A model generated the notes under the pieces. The model was given only the letters and a program-made list of their open reading frames with translations, had not been told where the DNA came from and ran no database searches. The position numbers and the translations under genes are program-made. A stretch of DNA of 64,000 nucleotides from an uncultured Alphaproteobacteria bacterium. GTDB taxonomy: Bacteria; Pseudomonadota; Alphaproteobacteria; Caulobacterales; Caulobacteraceae. The stretch covers positions 62,001-126,000 of the forward strand of contig CAIOSI010000017.1 in assembly GCA_903860975.1 (NCBI GenBank), read 5' to 3'. Each line of letters opens with the position of its first letter. Position 1 is the first letter of the stretch. Below are positions 9,038 through 17,884 of the stretch, one piece after another.

Positions 9038-9549
9038 TGGGTCGCGGGCTCCCCAGGGATAGTTGCCGGCTTTGCGGGCGTCGCGCCAGATGAGGGGCCG
9101 CCGGTGTCGGTGATCAGGTTTATCGAGGAAAAGCCGGATGTCTGAAGGGCGGCCATCACCTGGGCGACGATCGCGTAGGGTGCCTTGCCGTCGGCTCGAA
9201 CGTAGATCGGTTTGGCCGCGCCGCCGGTCATCTGTCTAAGGCGCGGGCCCAGGTTGCCGAAGGGAACCTCATCTTCCTTCACGAAGATTTGGCCATCCGC
9301 GCGGATGGTGATCGTCAGCGGCTCGGAGTGATCTTGCAACGAGCCAGCCTCGGTTTTCGGCAGTTCCACCGGTACGCCGGCCGTTAGCAAGGGCGCGGAG
9401 ATCATGAAGACGATCAACAGCACCAGCATCACATCAACCAGCGGCGTGACGTTAATCTCCGACAAGGCGCCGCGCCGAGCGCGCGCGCCGCGACGCCGTC
9501 GGCCGCGCCCTGCGCCGGCTGCAAAGGCGTCGTGAGCGGACAGCGCCAT
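9034..9549 (-). CDS. tolR: TolR biopolymer transport protein (ExbD family)
   Basis: 171 residues with one membrane helix, INVTPLVDVMLVLLIVFMIS, that carries the essential proton-path Asp (LVDVM). The periplasmic ExbD-like domain follows (LPKTEAGSLQ...). The N-terminal cytosolic stretch is unusually Arg/Gly-rich (GAGRGRRRRGARARRGA). With TolQ it forms the proton-driven motor that energises TolA. Only 3 bases separate it from tolQ. Confidence 0.96.
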   Translation of the reverse strand: MALSAHDAFAAGAGRGRRRRGARARRGALSEINVTPLVDVMLVLLIVFMISAPLLTAGVPVELPKTEAGSLQDHSEPLTITIRADGQIFVKEDEVPFGNLGPRLRQMTGGAAKPIYVRADGKAPYAIVAQVMAALQTSGFSSINLITDTGGPSSGATPAKPATIPGEPATQ

Positions 9550-9552
9550 CGA

Positions 9553-10257
9553 TCAGACCTTCTCGGCTAGCCGCCGCTGAATGGCGGTCGAAAGGTCGTC
9601 AGCGAAGCCCTCAAGGCGGCCACCAAACTTGCCCGCGTCAGTCGAGAATTTGTTGTAGGCGATATAGGCAGGAATGGCGGCCGCCAGGCCGATAGCGGTC
9701 GCGAACAGAGCCTGGGCGATCGAGGGCGCCACGACGGCCAGCGAGGTGTTCTTCTGGATCGCGATCGCCTGGAACGAGTGCATGATGCCCCACACTGTCC
9801 CGAAGAGCCCAATAAAGGGCGACGCGGTGGCGACGATGGCGAGTGAGCCCAGGCCTTCCTCAATGCGAGCGCTTTCACGCGCGATAGCCGCATCAAGCAC
9901 TCGGTCGATGCGCTGGATCAAGAAGGCGGCCTGACTGTCGGTGGATAGCCCCTTGTTGCGCGCATCTCGCCATTCGCGAAGCGCGCCTTGCAGCATACGA
10001 GGCAGGGCATGACGGGGCCGTTCCCCCGCTTCAGCCGCGACCTCCTCAAGGCTCTTGCCGGAGGCGACGGCATCCTCGAAGGCATTGGCGTCTCGGTTGA
10101 GGGCCGCAAATCGGAAGCTCTTGTCGAGGATGATGGTCCACGACCACAGCGAGGCACCGGCCAAGCCGAGCATCACCAGCTTGACGACCCAGTCTGCCTG
10201 CATGAACAGGACGAAGAAGTTGAAACTCTCAGGCGTAACGGCGGGGGCGGAATCCAT
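9553..10257 (-). CDS. tolQ: TolQ, proton channel subunit (MotA/TolQ/ExbB family)
   Basis: 234 residues from the ATG at 10257 (MDSAPAVTPESFNFFVL). A longer reading frame reaches 10347 but adds 30 residues that do not look like the family, and it would run nearly to ybgC. Three membrane helices are visible: near residues 15-40, and the family core with LGSLAIVATASPFIGLFGTVWGIM and VAPSIAQALFATAIGLAAAIPAY. It is the pentameric channel surrounding TolR. It follows ybgC by 73 bases. Confidence 0.95.
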   Translation of the reverse strand: MDSAPAVTPESFNFFVLFMQADWVVKLVMLGLAGASLWSWTIILDKSFRFAALNRDANAFEDAVASGKSLEEVAAEAGERPRHALPRMLQGALREWRDARNKGLSTDSQAAFLIQRIDRVLDAAIARESARIEEGLGSLAIVATASPFIGLFGTVWGIMHSFQAIAIQKNTSLAVVAPSIAQALFATAIGLAAAIPAYIAYNKFSTDAGKFGGRLEGFADDLSTAIQRRLAEKV

Positions 10258-10330
10258 TCGAGTTCCAAGAGCTCCGGGAATCAGATGCAGGGTAGGTAGC
10301 GGGCCAAGGTGGGGGTTTGTGGTGTCGATC

Positions 10331-10786
10331 TTATGGCGGGGTCGCAAGAAGGGGCGAGAGTGTCTGCGCCATGCCGGGCGGTGGGCGTCGCGCGCGACCC
10401 TGCAAGTCGATACAGGCGGCCTCGACCGCAGCGGTGGCGATAAGTTCAGCGCCGCGCATGATCCATTGGCTGATGAACAGGCGCGGCCCCTTCACACTGT
10501 CATAGGTGGTGCAAACCATTAGCGCATCGTCGATGCGGGCGGCGCGTTTGAAGTCCACCGCTATGCGTGTGATTGTAAAGGCCGCTGGGTCAGGTCGGTC
10601 CAGGAGCGCTGAGTGGCTGATGCCGACAACTCGGAAGAAGTCACTCCGCCCACGCTCGAAGTAGCGCAAGTAGTTGGCGTGATAGACGACGCCGGTGAAA
10701 TCGGTGTCCTCGTAATAGATGCGCACCGCCAGCTGGTGCTGACGGCCGACAAGCCGGCCAGGAGATGGGTCTGTCGTTTCACTCAT
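10331..10786 (-). CDS. ybgC: Tol-Pal associated acyl-CoA thioesterase YbgC
   Basis: 151 residues from the ATG at 10786 ([10 protein letters not shown]); a longer frame running back into ruvB is rejected. The hot-dog fold signature of 4-hydroxybenzoyl-CoA-type thioesterases is clear: [20 protein letters not shown], with the catalytic Asp in DTDFTG. It hydrolyses acyl-CoA thioesters and is almost always found just upstream of tolQ. Its first codons overlap the ruvB 3' end by 8 bases. Confidence 0.95.
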   Translation of the reverse strand: MSETTDPSPGRLVGRQHQLAVRIYYEDTDFTGVVYHANYLRYFERGRSDFFRVVGISHSALLDRPDPAAFTITRIAVDFKRAARIDDALMVCTTYDSVKGPRLFISQWIMRGAELIATAAVEAACIDLQGRARRPPPGMAQTLSPLLATPP

Positions 10787-11810
10787 CAAACAACGCCCCT
10801 GGCTGGGGTTGTCCAACACCTTGCGGCGCGGACATCCCCAGATGGGAATAGGCCTTTGCGCAGGCCATACGTCCTCGCGGGGTGCGCTGTATGAAGCCTT
10901 GTTGCAACAAGAAGGGCTCGATGACGTCCTCGACGGCGTCGCGGGCCTCGGCGATGGCATAGGCGAGGGTCTCAACGCCGGCCGGCCCGCCGGCATAGTT
11001 TTCGATGAGGGCGCGCAAGTAGCGCCGGTCGAGCGCGTCCAATCCCATCTCGTCAACATCGAGTCGGGCGAGCGCGCTGGCGGCGGCCGTGCGGTCTATC
11101 AGATCGACACCGTCGCTGGTGGCGAAATCGCGGACGCGGCGCAGCAGGCGGCCGGCGACGCGCGGCGTGCCGCGAGCGCGTGCGGCAATCTCGGCGGCAC
11201 CGTCTAGATGCAGGTTTAATCCCAGTTTACCGGCCGCCCGGATCAAAACTTTTTGCAGTTCGGCAGGTGTGTAGAACTCCAGTCGTATCGGGATGCCGAA
11301 GCGGTCGCGAAGCGGCGTGGCCAGCAGGCCCGCTCGTGTCGTTGCAGCCACTAGCGTGAAGGGCGCCAGGTCGATACGGATGGACCGGGCTGAAGGGCCC
11401 TCTCCGATAATCAGGTCGAGGACGTGGTCCTCCATCGCCGGATAAAGAATTTCTTCGACGTTGGCGGCGAGGCGATGGATTTCGTCGATAAAGAGGACGT
11501 CATTTGGCTCTAGGTTTGTGAGGATCGCGGCGAGATCGCCGGCCTTTGCCAGCACCGGCCCGGACGTGGCGCGGAATCCGACGCCTAATTCACGGGCGAC
11601 GATCTGGGCCAGCGTGGTCTTTCCAAGGCCTGGTGGCCCGAAGAGTAGGACGTGGTCCAAAGCTTCGCCGCGCGATTTCGCTCCCTCGATGAAGACGCTC
11701 AGGTTTCCTTTGGCCTGTTCCTGACCGACGAATTCGGCGAGCGTTTGGGGTCGGAGCGCCTTGTCGGGTGCCTCGAGCGGCGCGGCTTCACCGGATACGA
11801 GCCGGGTCAC
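10779..11810 (-). CDS. ruvB: Holliday junction branch migration ATPase RuvB
   Basis: 343 residues, the typical length. Walker A is [16 protein letters not shown] and Walker B is [10 protein letters not shown], and the arginine-rich RuvB C-terminal winged helix ([15 protein letters not shown]) binds DNA. It is the hexameric motor that drives branch migration with RuvA. Its start overlaps the ruvA stop by 4 bases. Confidence 0.98.
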   Translation of the reverse strand: MTRLVSGEAAPLEAPDKALRPQTLAEFVGQEQAKGNLSVFIEGAKSRGEALDHVLLFGPPGLGKTTLAQIVARELGVGFRATSGPVLAKAGDLAAILTNLEPNDVLFIDEIHRLAANVEEILYPAMEDHVLDLIIGEGPSARSIRIDLAPFTLVAATTRAGLLATPLRDRFGIPIRLEFYTPAELQKVLIRAAGKLGLNLHLDGAAEIAARARGTPRVAGRLLRRVRDFATSDGVDLIDRTAAASALARLDVDEMGLDALDRRYLRALIENYAGGPAGVETLAYAIAEARDAVEDVIEPFLLQQGFIQRTPRGRMACAKAYSHLGMSAPQGVGQPQPGALFDE

Positions 11811-12412
11811 CTACCCAACTCCTGGAGCGCCGCCTTGATCAGCACCGCCGCTTCGACCCCATCGCCCATGCGAAGCGCTGCCTGTTCAACAACCCGACGT
11901 GCGGCGGGCTCGGCGACACCAAGACCCATGAGGGCGGCGACGGCTTCGCCAGTTGCAGACGCCTTGGCAGGCGTGGCTGAGGCGTGGAAAGCGGCAACCG
12001 CACCATCGCCAATCGGCTTATCCTTGAGCTCGGTAACAATCCGCAACGCCAACTTAGCCCCGACGCCTTGGGCACGGGCGACAGCGGCTTGGTCACCGCG
12101 CTGAGCGGCGGACGAGAGCTCGGAGGGCGGCAAGACATCGAGCACCGACAGGGCGGCCTTCGGCCCGACGCCTTGGATGGTCTTCAGCATGACGAAGGCG
12201 CGGCGCTCGTTGCGGTCGAGAAAGCCGTAGAGCGTCATCCCGGTCTGTTCGCCCCACTGGCTCTCAATGTGCAAGTTTGTCGTCTCGCCGACGCTGGGCA
12301 GGCGAGCGAGAGTGCGAGAGCCGCATCTCACGAGGTAGCCGACCCCACCCACGTCAATGAGCGCCTCTTCCTCGCCAACCTCAGCGACGATGCCCCAGAG
12401 CCGCCCGATCAT
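11807..12412 (-). CDS. ruvA: Holliday junction DNA helicase subunit RuvA
   Basis: 201 residues from the ATG at 12412 ([20 protein letters not shown]), the canonical RuvA start; the longer open frame back to 12598 is not supported. It has an N-terminal OB fold, helix-hairpin-helix motifs ([17 protein letters not shown] and [17 protein letters not shown]), and a C-terminal three-helix domain that contacts RuvB. Tetramers hold the four-way junction. The 265 bases before it, shared with the divergent MFS gene, should hold the ruvAB promoter. Confidence 0.97.
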   Translation of the reverse strand: MIGRLWGIVAEVGEEEALIDVGGVGYLVRCGSRTLARLPSVGETTNLHIESQWGEQTGMTLYGFLDRNERRAFVMLKTIQGVGPKAALSVLDVLPPSELSSAAQRGDQAAVARAQGVGAKLALRIVTELKDKPIGDGAVAAFHASATPAKASATGEAVAALMGLGVAEPAARRVVEQAALRMGDGVEAAVLIKAALQELGR

Positions 12413-12677
12413 GTCGCGCTTTCTGGCCGGGACACAGCTCGGCTGTTGGACGACCAGGTTCGCCAGGGATGACGGATTTGAAAATGAATCACGTTCAGCA
12501 TCTGTTCCAAGCATGCCGTAAACCACGCTGCGCCGCTTTATCAATCGTGAATGGTAGCCGATCAGGAGAATGGTTTTTCGCTGAGCCGTTAAGCGCACTG
12601 GCGACCTGCCGTTGGGCGCCGCCCAAAGGTCAAATATGTGCGCTTCCGTAGCCGCCTCGCGCGGCTAAAGTGACGGG

Positions 12678-13949
12678 ATGACGGGATCCTCAAGTATGAT
12701 CGACGCCTCGGAGCCAGAGGGCAGCGCCCATCCGATCGTCTATCTCATTCTTTATCTGCCCCTTGGGATCGCTGCGGGATACGCCACGGTGACGCTCGGT
12801 TGGTTGCTCAGTCACGCCGGGGCGAGCGTCGAGCAAATCGCGATGTTGGCGAGTGTTGTATTTTTGGCCAACACCTGGAAGGTGGCTTGGTCGCCGCTCA
12901 TCGATACGACGCTGACCGCCAAGATCTGGTTCATGATCGGCTTGCTGTTGACGGCGGTAGGCATCATGGGCGCCGCGCTCCTGCCGCTAGAGACGCGCCT
13001 GCTTGGGACCTTCGGTTGGCTGGTGTTGGGCTTCAGCATCTCGGCAACCGTCTGCTCAATCGCCGTGGACCGTCTGATGGCTTTCGACGTGCCGGATCAT
13101 CTCAAAGGACAGGCTGGAGGCTGGAGCCAGGCTGGCAATCTGGGGGGGGCCGGCCTGGGCGGCGGCGCTGGATTGTGGCTCTCGCAGCATTCTGGCCATC
13201 CGTGGATCGCTGGCGCCGTCCTTGCTCCCATCTGCATGGTCTGCGCGCTACCCCTTCTGACGATACGCGAGCCCGGCCGCGTCGGGCGCGGCAAGAGCTA
13301 CTGGGCCACCTTGAGCGAGACCGGCTTGGATGTGCTGACTTTAATCCGCGCCCGCATCGGCCTGCTTGCCTGTTTCATTATGCTGCTCCCAATCGGCTCG
13401 GGGGGACTGCAGCAGCTTTGGGCCGCCATCGCCAAGGACTGGAGCGCAGGCGCAGATGAAGTGGCTCTGGTCGGCGGCTTGCTCTCGGGCTTGGTCAGCA
13501 TCCCCGGGTGCATTGCTGGTGGCTATATCGCCGACAAGATCGACCGCAAATTGGCCTTCAGTTTGTTCGGAATTGCGCTCAGCGCTGTGGCTGCAATCAT
13601 GGCGTCTACGCCGCACACACCCATGGCATTTCTGGTGTCGGCCTGCGCCTATAACGCCACGGTGGGCTTCTGCTACGGGGCCTATTCGGCCGTCACCCTT
13701 GAAGCCATTGGCAAGGGCGCGGCCGGGACGAAATTCAACCTGATTTCTTCGCTATCTAACGCACCGATCTTGGTGGTCACCCTGGTGGACGGTTGGGCGG
13801 AGACACGGTTCGGTGCTACCGGAATGCTCTATGTGGAGGCGGCAATGGGCGTTGCCGGCGTGGCCATCTACGGCCTTGTTGCCTTCGCCACGCGCGGGCT
13901 CAGTTGGGGAGTGCTGTTCGGCAAGGGGAACATCGCGCCGGCGTCATAG
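12678..13949 (+). CDS. MFS transporter (AmpG/acetyl-CoA-permease-like)
   Basis: 423 residues with about 12 hydrophobic helices, for example IVYLILYLPLGIAAGYATVT at the N-terminus and WFMIGLLLTAVGIMGAAL. A glycine-rich loop around residues 150-165 (QAGNLGGAGLGGGAGLW) and the helix-2/3 text VFLANTWKVAWSPLIDTT resemble the AmpG/RhtX/FptX branch of the superfamily, which moves muropeptides or siderophores. The exact substrate cannot be read. It lies on the plus strand between ruvA and ruvC, breaking the usual ruvCAB order, and converges with ruvC. Confidence 0.88.
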   Translation: MTGSSSMIDASEPEGSAHPIVYLILYLPLGIAAGYATVTLGWLLSHAGASVEQIAMLASVVFLANTWKVAWSPLIDTTLTAKIWFMIGLLLTAVGIMGAALLPLETRLLGTFGWLVLGFSISATVCSIAVDRLMAFDVPDHLKGQAGGWSQAGNLGGAGLGGGAGLWLSQHSGHPWIAGAVLAPICMVCALPLLTIREPGRVGRGKSYWATLSETGLDVLTLIRARIGLLACFIMLLPIGSGGLQQLWAAIAKDWSAGADEVALVGGLLSGLVSIPGCIAGGYIADKIDRKLAFSLFGIALSAVAAIMASTPHTPMAFLVSACAYNATVGFCYGAYSAVTLEAIGKGAAGTKFNLISSLSNAPILVVTLVDGWAETRFGATGMLYVEAAMGVAGVAIYGLVAFATRGLSWGVLFGKGNIAPAS

Positions 13950-13991
13950 GTCTTGCCTTCAAACCGCCTGACCGGGATCTTTGTGTTGGCC

Positions 13992-14495
13992 TTAGGCTGC
14001 GTAACTCCGGGCCCGCCTCGCATGGCCGTGAGCGATTGCCACGGCGAGCGCGTCCGCAGCGTCGGCGGTGGTTTCGCCAGCCGTCGGCAACAGGCGGCGG
14101 ATCATGAAGCCGACCTGGGTCTTGTCGGCCGCACCCGTACCGACGACGGCCTTCTTGACGACGGTGGCGGCGTATTCAGCGACGCTCAACCCGGCTCTTG
14201 CCGGGGCGATGAGGCAGCAGGCTCGAGCGTGACCAAGCTTCAGGGCTGACTGGGCGTTGTTATTCATAAACGTTTCTTCCACTGCGGCCTCATTCGGCGC
14301 GTGAAGTTCGATGACCTGGGCGATCGCCTCGAAGAGGATCAAGAGGCGCTCGGCGAAGGGCAGTGTCGCCGCAGGCGCGATCACCCCGTGAGCGATGTGC
14401 GTCAGCTTTGCACCCTCCACAGCCACCACGCCCCAACCCGTGCGGCGAAGCCCCGGGTCGAGGCCAAGGATGCGGATGGAGCGAATCATGTTCAT
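13992..14495 (-). CDS. ruvC: Crossover junction endodeoxyribonuclease RuvC
   Basis: 167 residues from the ATG at 14495, which has a GGA at good spacing; an ATG at 14489 is the other candidate, and the frame extends to 14522 without support. Catalytic acidic residues of the RNase H-like fold are visible in ILGLDPGLRRTGWGV, AVEETFMNNNAQSALKLG and DAADALAVAIAHGH. It resolves Holliday junctions held by RuvAB. It is about 1.6 kb from ruvA, separated by the MFS gene, which is read the other way. Confidence 0.96.
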   Translation of the reverse strand: MNMIRSIRILGLDPGLRRTGWGVVAVEGAKLTHIAHGVIAPAATLPFAERLLILFEAIAQVIELHAPNEAAVEETFMNNNAQSALKLGHARACCLIAPARAGLSVAEYAATVVKKAVVGTGAADKTQVGFMIRRLLPTAGETTADAADALAVAIAHGHARRARSYAA

Positions 14496-14537
14496 CGTCT
14501 GTTCCAGTGTGGAGCAGGACAATGAGCTCGGGAAGGG

Positions 14538-14825
14538 TTGAGGAAGAGTGAGCGGCTATTTCCGAAGTCGACGCCGCCACAGAGAAACTGTCGAAACGCC
14601 GCCTCGCGGCACACCCGCGAAATCCCCAAGCTGCTGGATGCGCTCGAAGAATGGACCAGGCAGGGTCAGGCGTCCGAGGGCCTAGATCTGCGGGGTTTCA
14701 CCTTCGGTGGGCGGTATGACGCCAAATCAAAGACGGCTTTGGAGGGGCTTAGCGAACAGCTCGCAGACTATTCGCCACAGGATGTGGGTTTGGATCTGGC
14801 GACCCAAACAGGGTGCCGGTCATGA
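14538..14825 (+). CDS. Possible small protein, unrecognised
   Basis: An open frame of 95 codons beginning with TTG in an otherwise gene-free 438-base gap (14496-14933). The first ~25 residues look random, but the part from IPKLLDALEEWTRQGQ through ALEGLSEQLADYSPQDVG has protein-like helices and codon use. No ribosome site is convincing and no family is recognised. It could be a short real gene with an internal start, or the decayed end of one. The remaining ~100 bases up to 14933 show nothing I can name. Confidence 0.3.
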   Translation: MRKSERLFPKSTPPQRNCRNAASRHTREIPKLLDALEEWTRQGQASEGLDLRGFTFGGRYDAKSKTALEGLSEQLADYSPQDVGLDLATQTGCRS

Positions 14826-14933
14826 CGCTTGAGATAGAAGGCATGCGCGCCGGGTTGACCTCCGTTAGGGTTCGGGCTGCGGTGTCGGCGTGCGAGATGG
14901 CACAGGCAGATCGGTGGCGAGGGGCTAACCAAG

Positions 14934-15557
14934 ATGACGCTCGCAGGCAGAGTTGTGGCCATTGGGCTTGCGACAAGCATGCTGTCGATCGGGCCTGCCG
15001 TTGCGGCTGATCCGTCTGCCTCGGTGTCTGATGTCGTGGTCACTGCGACGAAGATGGTCGAAGAGCTGACTGTGATGGCGCAGATCAGGTGTCTGCATCC
15101 AGAAAAAGGCGTCGAGCGGGCCGAGCGACCCAGGGTCGTCAGCAGCTTCCCGGAACAAGGCGCAGTGGTCCGGCCAGGCCTGCTTATTGTCCGTATGACA
15201 TTCAACCAGCCGATCACCTGTGATGGTCTGTTTCTGGCAAATCCGCCGCTTCAGAATCCATGTCCAGAGAAGCCGCAGAAGATGCTGCTTAGCTATGATC
15301 GGCGCACGGTGCGAACCCTATGCGTCGTGGCGCCAAACACGCACTATGGACTGCTGACGAACCGGGATTTGAGCGGCAAGGTCTTCACGGGGTTGTCAGG
15401 TCTTCCGTCAGAATCCCACGAATTCAATTTCACGACCTCCGCAGAAGCCCCGCTTACGACGGTCTGCGATGCGCTGGTCGAAGACTCGGTCGGTGCGCGT
15501 GAGATTCTATCGCAGCGCAAGCTCAACTGTAGGGATGCATCTGCATCTGGAGGGTGA
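14934..15557 (+). CDS. Exported protein of unknown function
   Basis: 207 residues. A signal peptide (VVAIGLATSMLSIGPAVAAD) leads into SASVSDVVVTATKMVEEL, which looks strikingly like the TonB-box/plug start of a TonB-dependent receptor, although no barrel follows. The rest is a soluble domain with at least six Cys and the phrase VVRPGLLIVRMTFNQPITCDG, reminiscent of an Ig-like bacterial fold. The protein is probably periplasmic. It precedes the amidohydrolase gene by 83 bases on the same strand. I cannot assign a function. Confidence 0.7.
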   Translation: MTLAGRVVAIGLATSMLSIGPAVAADPSASVSDVVVTATKMVEELTVMAQIRCLHPEKGVERAERPRVVSSFPEQGAVVRPGLLIVRMTFNQPITCDGLFLANPPLQNPCPEKPQKMLLSYDRRTVRTLCVVAPNTHYGLLTNRDLSGKVFTGLSGLPSESHEFNFTTSAEAPLTTVCDALVEDSVGAREILSQRKLNCRDASASGG

Positions 15558-15640
15558 CGCCGCCGCCGTCCTGCCCGATACTGCACCTGAAAACGCACGG
15601 GCTCTCGGATCAAGAAGAGCGCGGCCAAACGGAGGACTCC

Positions 15641-16855
15641 ATGACCTACGCTCCTGCAACGCGTGCCATCTATGATGCCGATAGTCACATCATGGAGCTT
15701 CCGGATTTCCTGAAAGCCTACGCAGACCCAGCGCTACGCGATGAAATTCCCGAGGTAAGCTACAGCGCTTCAATCGTCACCGACGAGGAGGTGGCGGTGA
15801 TCATGGGGCAAGGCGGGAGGCACAGCTCCGAGCACGTGGCAGCCCAGATCGCGCTCGGCGATAAGCTGATTGAGTCCTCCAAGGAAATCCAGGCGCTGGG
15901 CGCGTTCAATAGCGCTGACCGGTCGACGGCAATGGATCTCCTAGGCTTCCGCCAGCAATTGGTCTTTGCCACCCACAGCCTGCGCATGCCGTTTTCGCCA
16001 AGCTCAAAGCTTGAGCCCCGCCTGCGCTATGGCGCGGCGCGCGCCCACAACCGGCATATGGCGGAGTTCTGCAAATCCGACCGCCGGCTGATCGGCGTAG
16101 CGGCGATCCCATTAGACGAGCCAGACCTCGCCATAGCGGAGTTGGAATTTGCCCTTCGGGCGGGCCTCGGCGCCGCTTGGGTTCCGCATCGGCCCTGCGG
16201 CGAGCGCTCTCCTGGCCATGTGGACCTGGATCCATTCTGGGCACGTCTCGCAGAGAGCCGCATGCCGTTCGTGCTACATGTCGGTGGCGCACCCCTGCAA
16301 CTTGCCAAAGCCTGGATGAACAATGGCCGACCGTCGACCAAGGACTGGCTGGGCGGGGGAGAAAACCTGCGGACCAAGGACGTGGCTCTGCTGCATGAGG
16401 GCCCTGAGCAGTTTTTGACGATGATGGTTTTGGATGGCGTCCTGGAGCGCCATCCGGACCTGCGCGGCGCGGCCGTTGAGCTGGGCGCCGGCTGGGTCCC
16501 CGAACTGCTTAGCCGGCTCGACTGGGTCGTAAAGCACTGGAGCCGAAACGACGCCAACCTTCAGGCCTTGCGGCGGACGCCTTCGCAACAAATCACGGAG
16601 CAGTTGGCTTTCACTCCATTCGTATTCGAGGAAGTCGGGAAATTCATCGACCAGTCGAACCCGGATCTCTACCTGTTCTCTAGCGACTATCCGCATATCG
16701 AAGGTGGCCGGAACCCGATCGCTCGCTTCGAAACCGCGCTAGGTGATCGCGATGAGTCCGTGCGCGACAGATTCTACACGCGGAATTTCCTTCGGGTGTT
16801 TCGGAATGCGGGCTTAGAGCCGCAAGCGTCGGAAGCAATATCGGCGAGGGCTTAG
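15641..16855 (+). CDS. Amidohydrolase family protein (ACMSD-like, Amidohydro_2)
   Basis: 404 residues from the ATG at 15641, 4 bases after a GGAGGA ribosome site; the frame open upstream to 15554 is not needed. The metal-binding start YDADSHIMELPDF (D-x-D-x-H) and the late FSSDYPHIEGGRNPI (catalytic Asp region) mark the TIM-barrel amidohydrolase-2 family of decarboxylases and hydrolases. Members in alphaproteobacteria often act on aromatic or lipid-derived acids; the substrate here is unknown. A hairpin overlaps its stop codon. Confidence 0.9.
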   Translation: MTYAPATRAIYDADSHIMELPDFLKAYADPALRDEIPEVSYSASIVTDEEVAVIMGQGGRHSSEHVAAQIALGDKLIESSKEIQALGAFNSADRSTAMDLLGFRQQLVFATHSLRMPFSPSSKLEPRLRYGAARAHNRHMAEFCKSDRRLIGVAAIPLDEPDLAIAELEFALRAGLGAAWVPHRPCGERSPGHVDLDPFWARLAESRMPFVLHVGGAPLQLAKAWMNNGRPSTKDWLGGGENLRTKDVALLHEGPEQFLTMMVLDGVLERHPDLRGAAVELGAGWVPELLSRLDWVVKHWSRNDANLQALRRTPSQQITEQLAFTPFVFEEVGKFIDQSNPDLYLFSSDYPHIEGGRNPIARFETALGDRDESVRDRFYTRNFLRVFRNAGLEPQASEAISARA

Positions 16856-16875
16856 GTGCCGATTTTTTCGGCACC
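16855..16875 (+). terminator. Hairpin at the amidohydrolase stop codon, terminator-like
   Basis: An 8-bp perfect stem, GGTGCCGA pairing with TCGGCACC, closed by a TTTTT loop. The left arm begins on the last base of the amidohydrolase stop codon. No U-run follows the stem, so it may be a weak terminator or an mRNA-stabilising hairpin rather than a classical intrinsic terminator. Confidence 0.5.
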
Positions 16876-17068
16876 ATCGCCTCAAAACCTCAATCGTCGC
16901 GTGTCAGCTCGCCTCTAAGGCGACTAATCGACCAAAAGCGCTTCTTTATGCCTGAATAGGCTATATCCAGGCGGCTCCTCACTCCGTAGCTGTCAGCCTT
17001 GAGACGGGCTGAGTTTGTCGCCGATCAGGTTCACCCTAGGTTGCACCAACCGCCATGGGCGCCTGATT

Positions 17069-17088
17069 GACCGGTAAATTTATCGGTC
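17069..17088. promoter_or_regulatory. 20-bp palindrome upstream of the XRE regulator, candidate operator
   Basis: GACCG-G-TAAATTTA-T-CGGTC, a 20-bp inverted repeat broken by a single mismatched pair, with an AT-rich centre. It ends 27 bases before the ATG of the XRE gene at 17116. The size, symmetry and position fit an operator for a dimeric HTH repressor acting on its own promoter; this function is inferred. Nothing else in the 260-base gap (16856-17115) is recognisable. Confidence 0.5.
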
Positions 17089-17115
17089 GTTGAGGGCTTT
17101 GTGGGGTAGTGCGGT

Positions 17116-17409
17116 ATGCGTGGCCAGGACATCTATCGCCTGATCGGTCGAAGGCTTCGGTTGCGGCGTCGGCTGCTGGATATGACTCAGGGCCAGGTCG
17201 CAGCCCAGTGTGGACTGACGTTCCAACAGATTCAGAAATATGAGGCCGGGATCACCGCTATGCCGCTGGCGCGGCTCGTGGCGCTGGCTGAAGTCTTGGG
17301 AACGCCGATTGAGGTGCTCGTCCAGGGCCTTTGCTGTGACGATGTTTCCACGGACGAACCGCGTGATAGCCGCCAAACGCTCAGCGTAGCGCGCGAACTC
17401 GTGGCCTAG
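17116..17409 (+). CDS. XRE-family helix-turn-helix transcriptional regulator
   Basis: 97 residues, mostly one HTH_3 domain (residues ~8-65): LGRR-type first helix, TQGQVAAQCGLTFQQIQKYE as the turn and recognition helix, then LARLVALAEVLGTPIEVL. It is of the size of stand-alone DNA-binding regulators and resembles the small SinR/ClgR-like proteins common in Caulobacterales. The short tail has two adjacent Cys (LCCDD). It sits alone, behind a palindrome that is a likely autoregulatory site, and directly before a decayed copy of the same domain. Confidence 0.9.
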   Translation: MRGQDIYRLIGRRLRLRRRLLDMTQGQVAAQCGLTFQQIQKYEAGITAMPLARLVALAEVLGTPIEVLVQGLCCDDVSTDEPRDSRQTLSVARELVA

Positions 17410-17559
17410 ACCGGTCGGCGACCCGGCCCCGGGCCCCGGTTTATCGTCTGGAACTTTATTGATATCGCCAACGGGCCGGGATCGCGCAGCGCCCTATGGG
17501 CCTGGTTGGGGGGCGACTTGGGTTGGGACTAACCAAGTCGGCGCAACGAAGATGTCCAC

Positions 17560-17737
17560 ACCCGGGGCCAGCGTCGGTCAGCGAGCTTGTCGTCGGATAT
17601 TCGACGAGACGCCGGTACAGGTCACGTCGGGTTGGGTGCTTACCGCTCAGCAGATCCAGACTTTTGAAATCGGCGTCCCGGGCTTTCGGTTTGCGAGGTT
17701 TGTCCGGCGGGCGCGGACGCCCGCACAGCGCGGGTGA
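17560..17737 (+). pseudogene. Decayed XRE-type HTH paralogue
   Basis: In the frame ending at TGA 17735-17737 the text DETPVQVTSGWVLTAQQIQTFEIG... lines up with the intact neighbour's DMTQGQVAAQCGLTFQQIQKYEAG..., and continues FRFARFV-RRARTP against LARLVALAEVLGTP. Small deletions and missing first-helix residues break the fold, and there is no plausible start codon with a ribosome site. I read this as the remains of a tandem duplicate of the regulator at 17116. The rest of 17410-17884 holds a hairpin at 17515-17539 (arms GACTTG/CAAGTC) and no gene. Confidence 0.55.
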
Positions 17738-17884
17738 GCAACGATAGCCGGTTCGTGGGGTGGATTAGAAAATGCCCGCGATCGCCCTTGGACAATCGCG
17801 CGCCTTGGACCCGCCATTGTCCGAGGTGGCATAGGGGCAGGCTGACTTTTTCGAGATGGGCCCCTCATCGCCCGGGGCGAGGCG

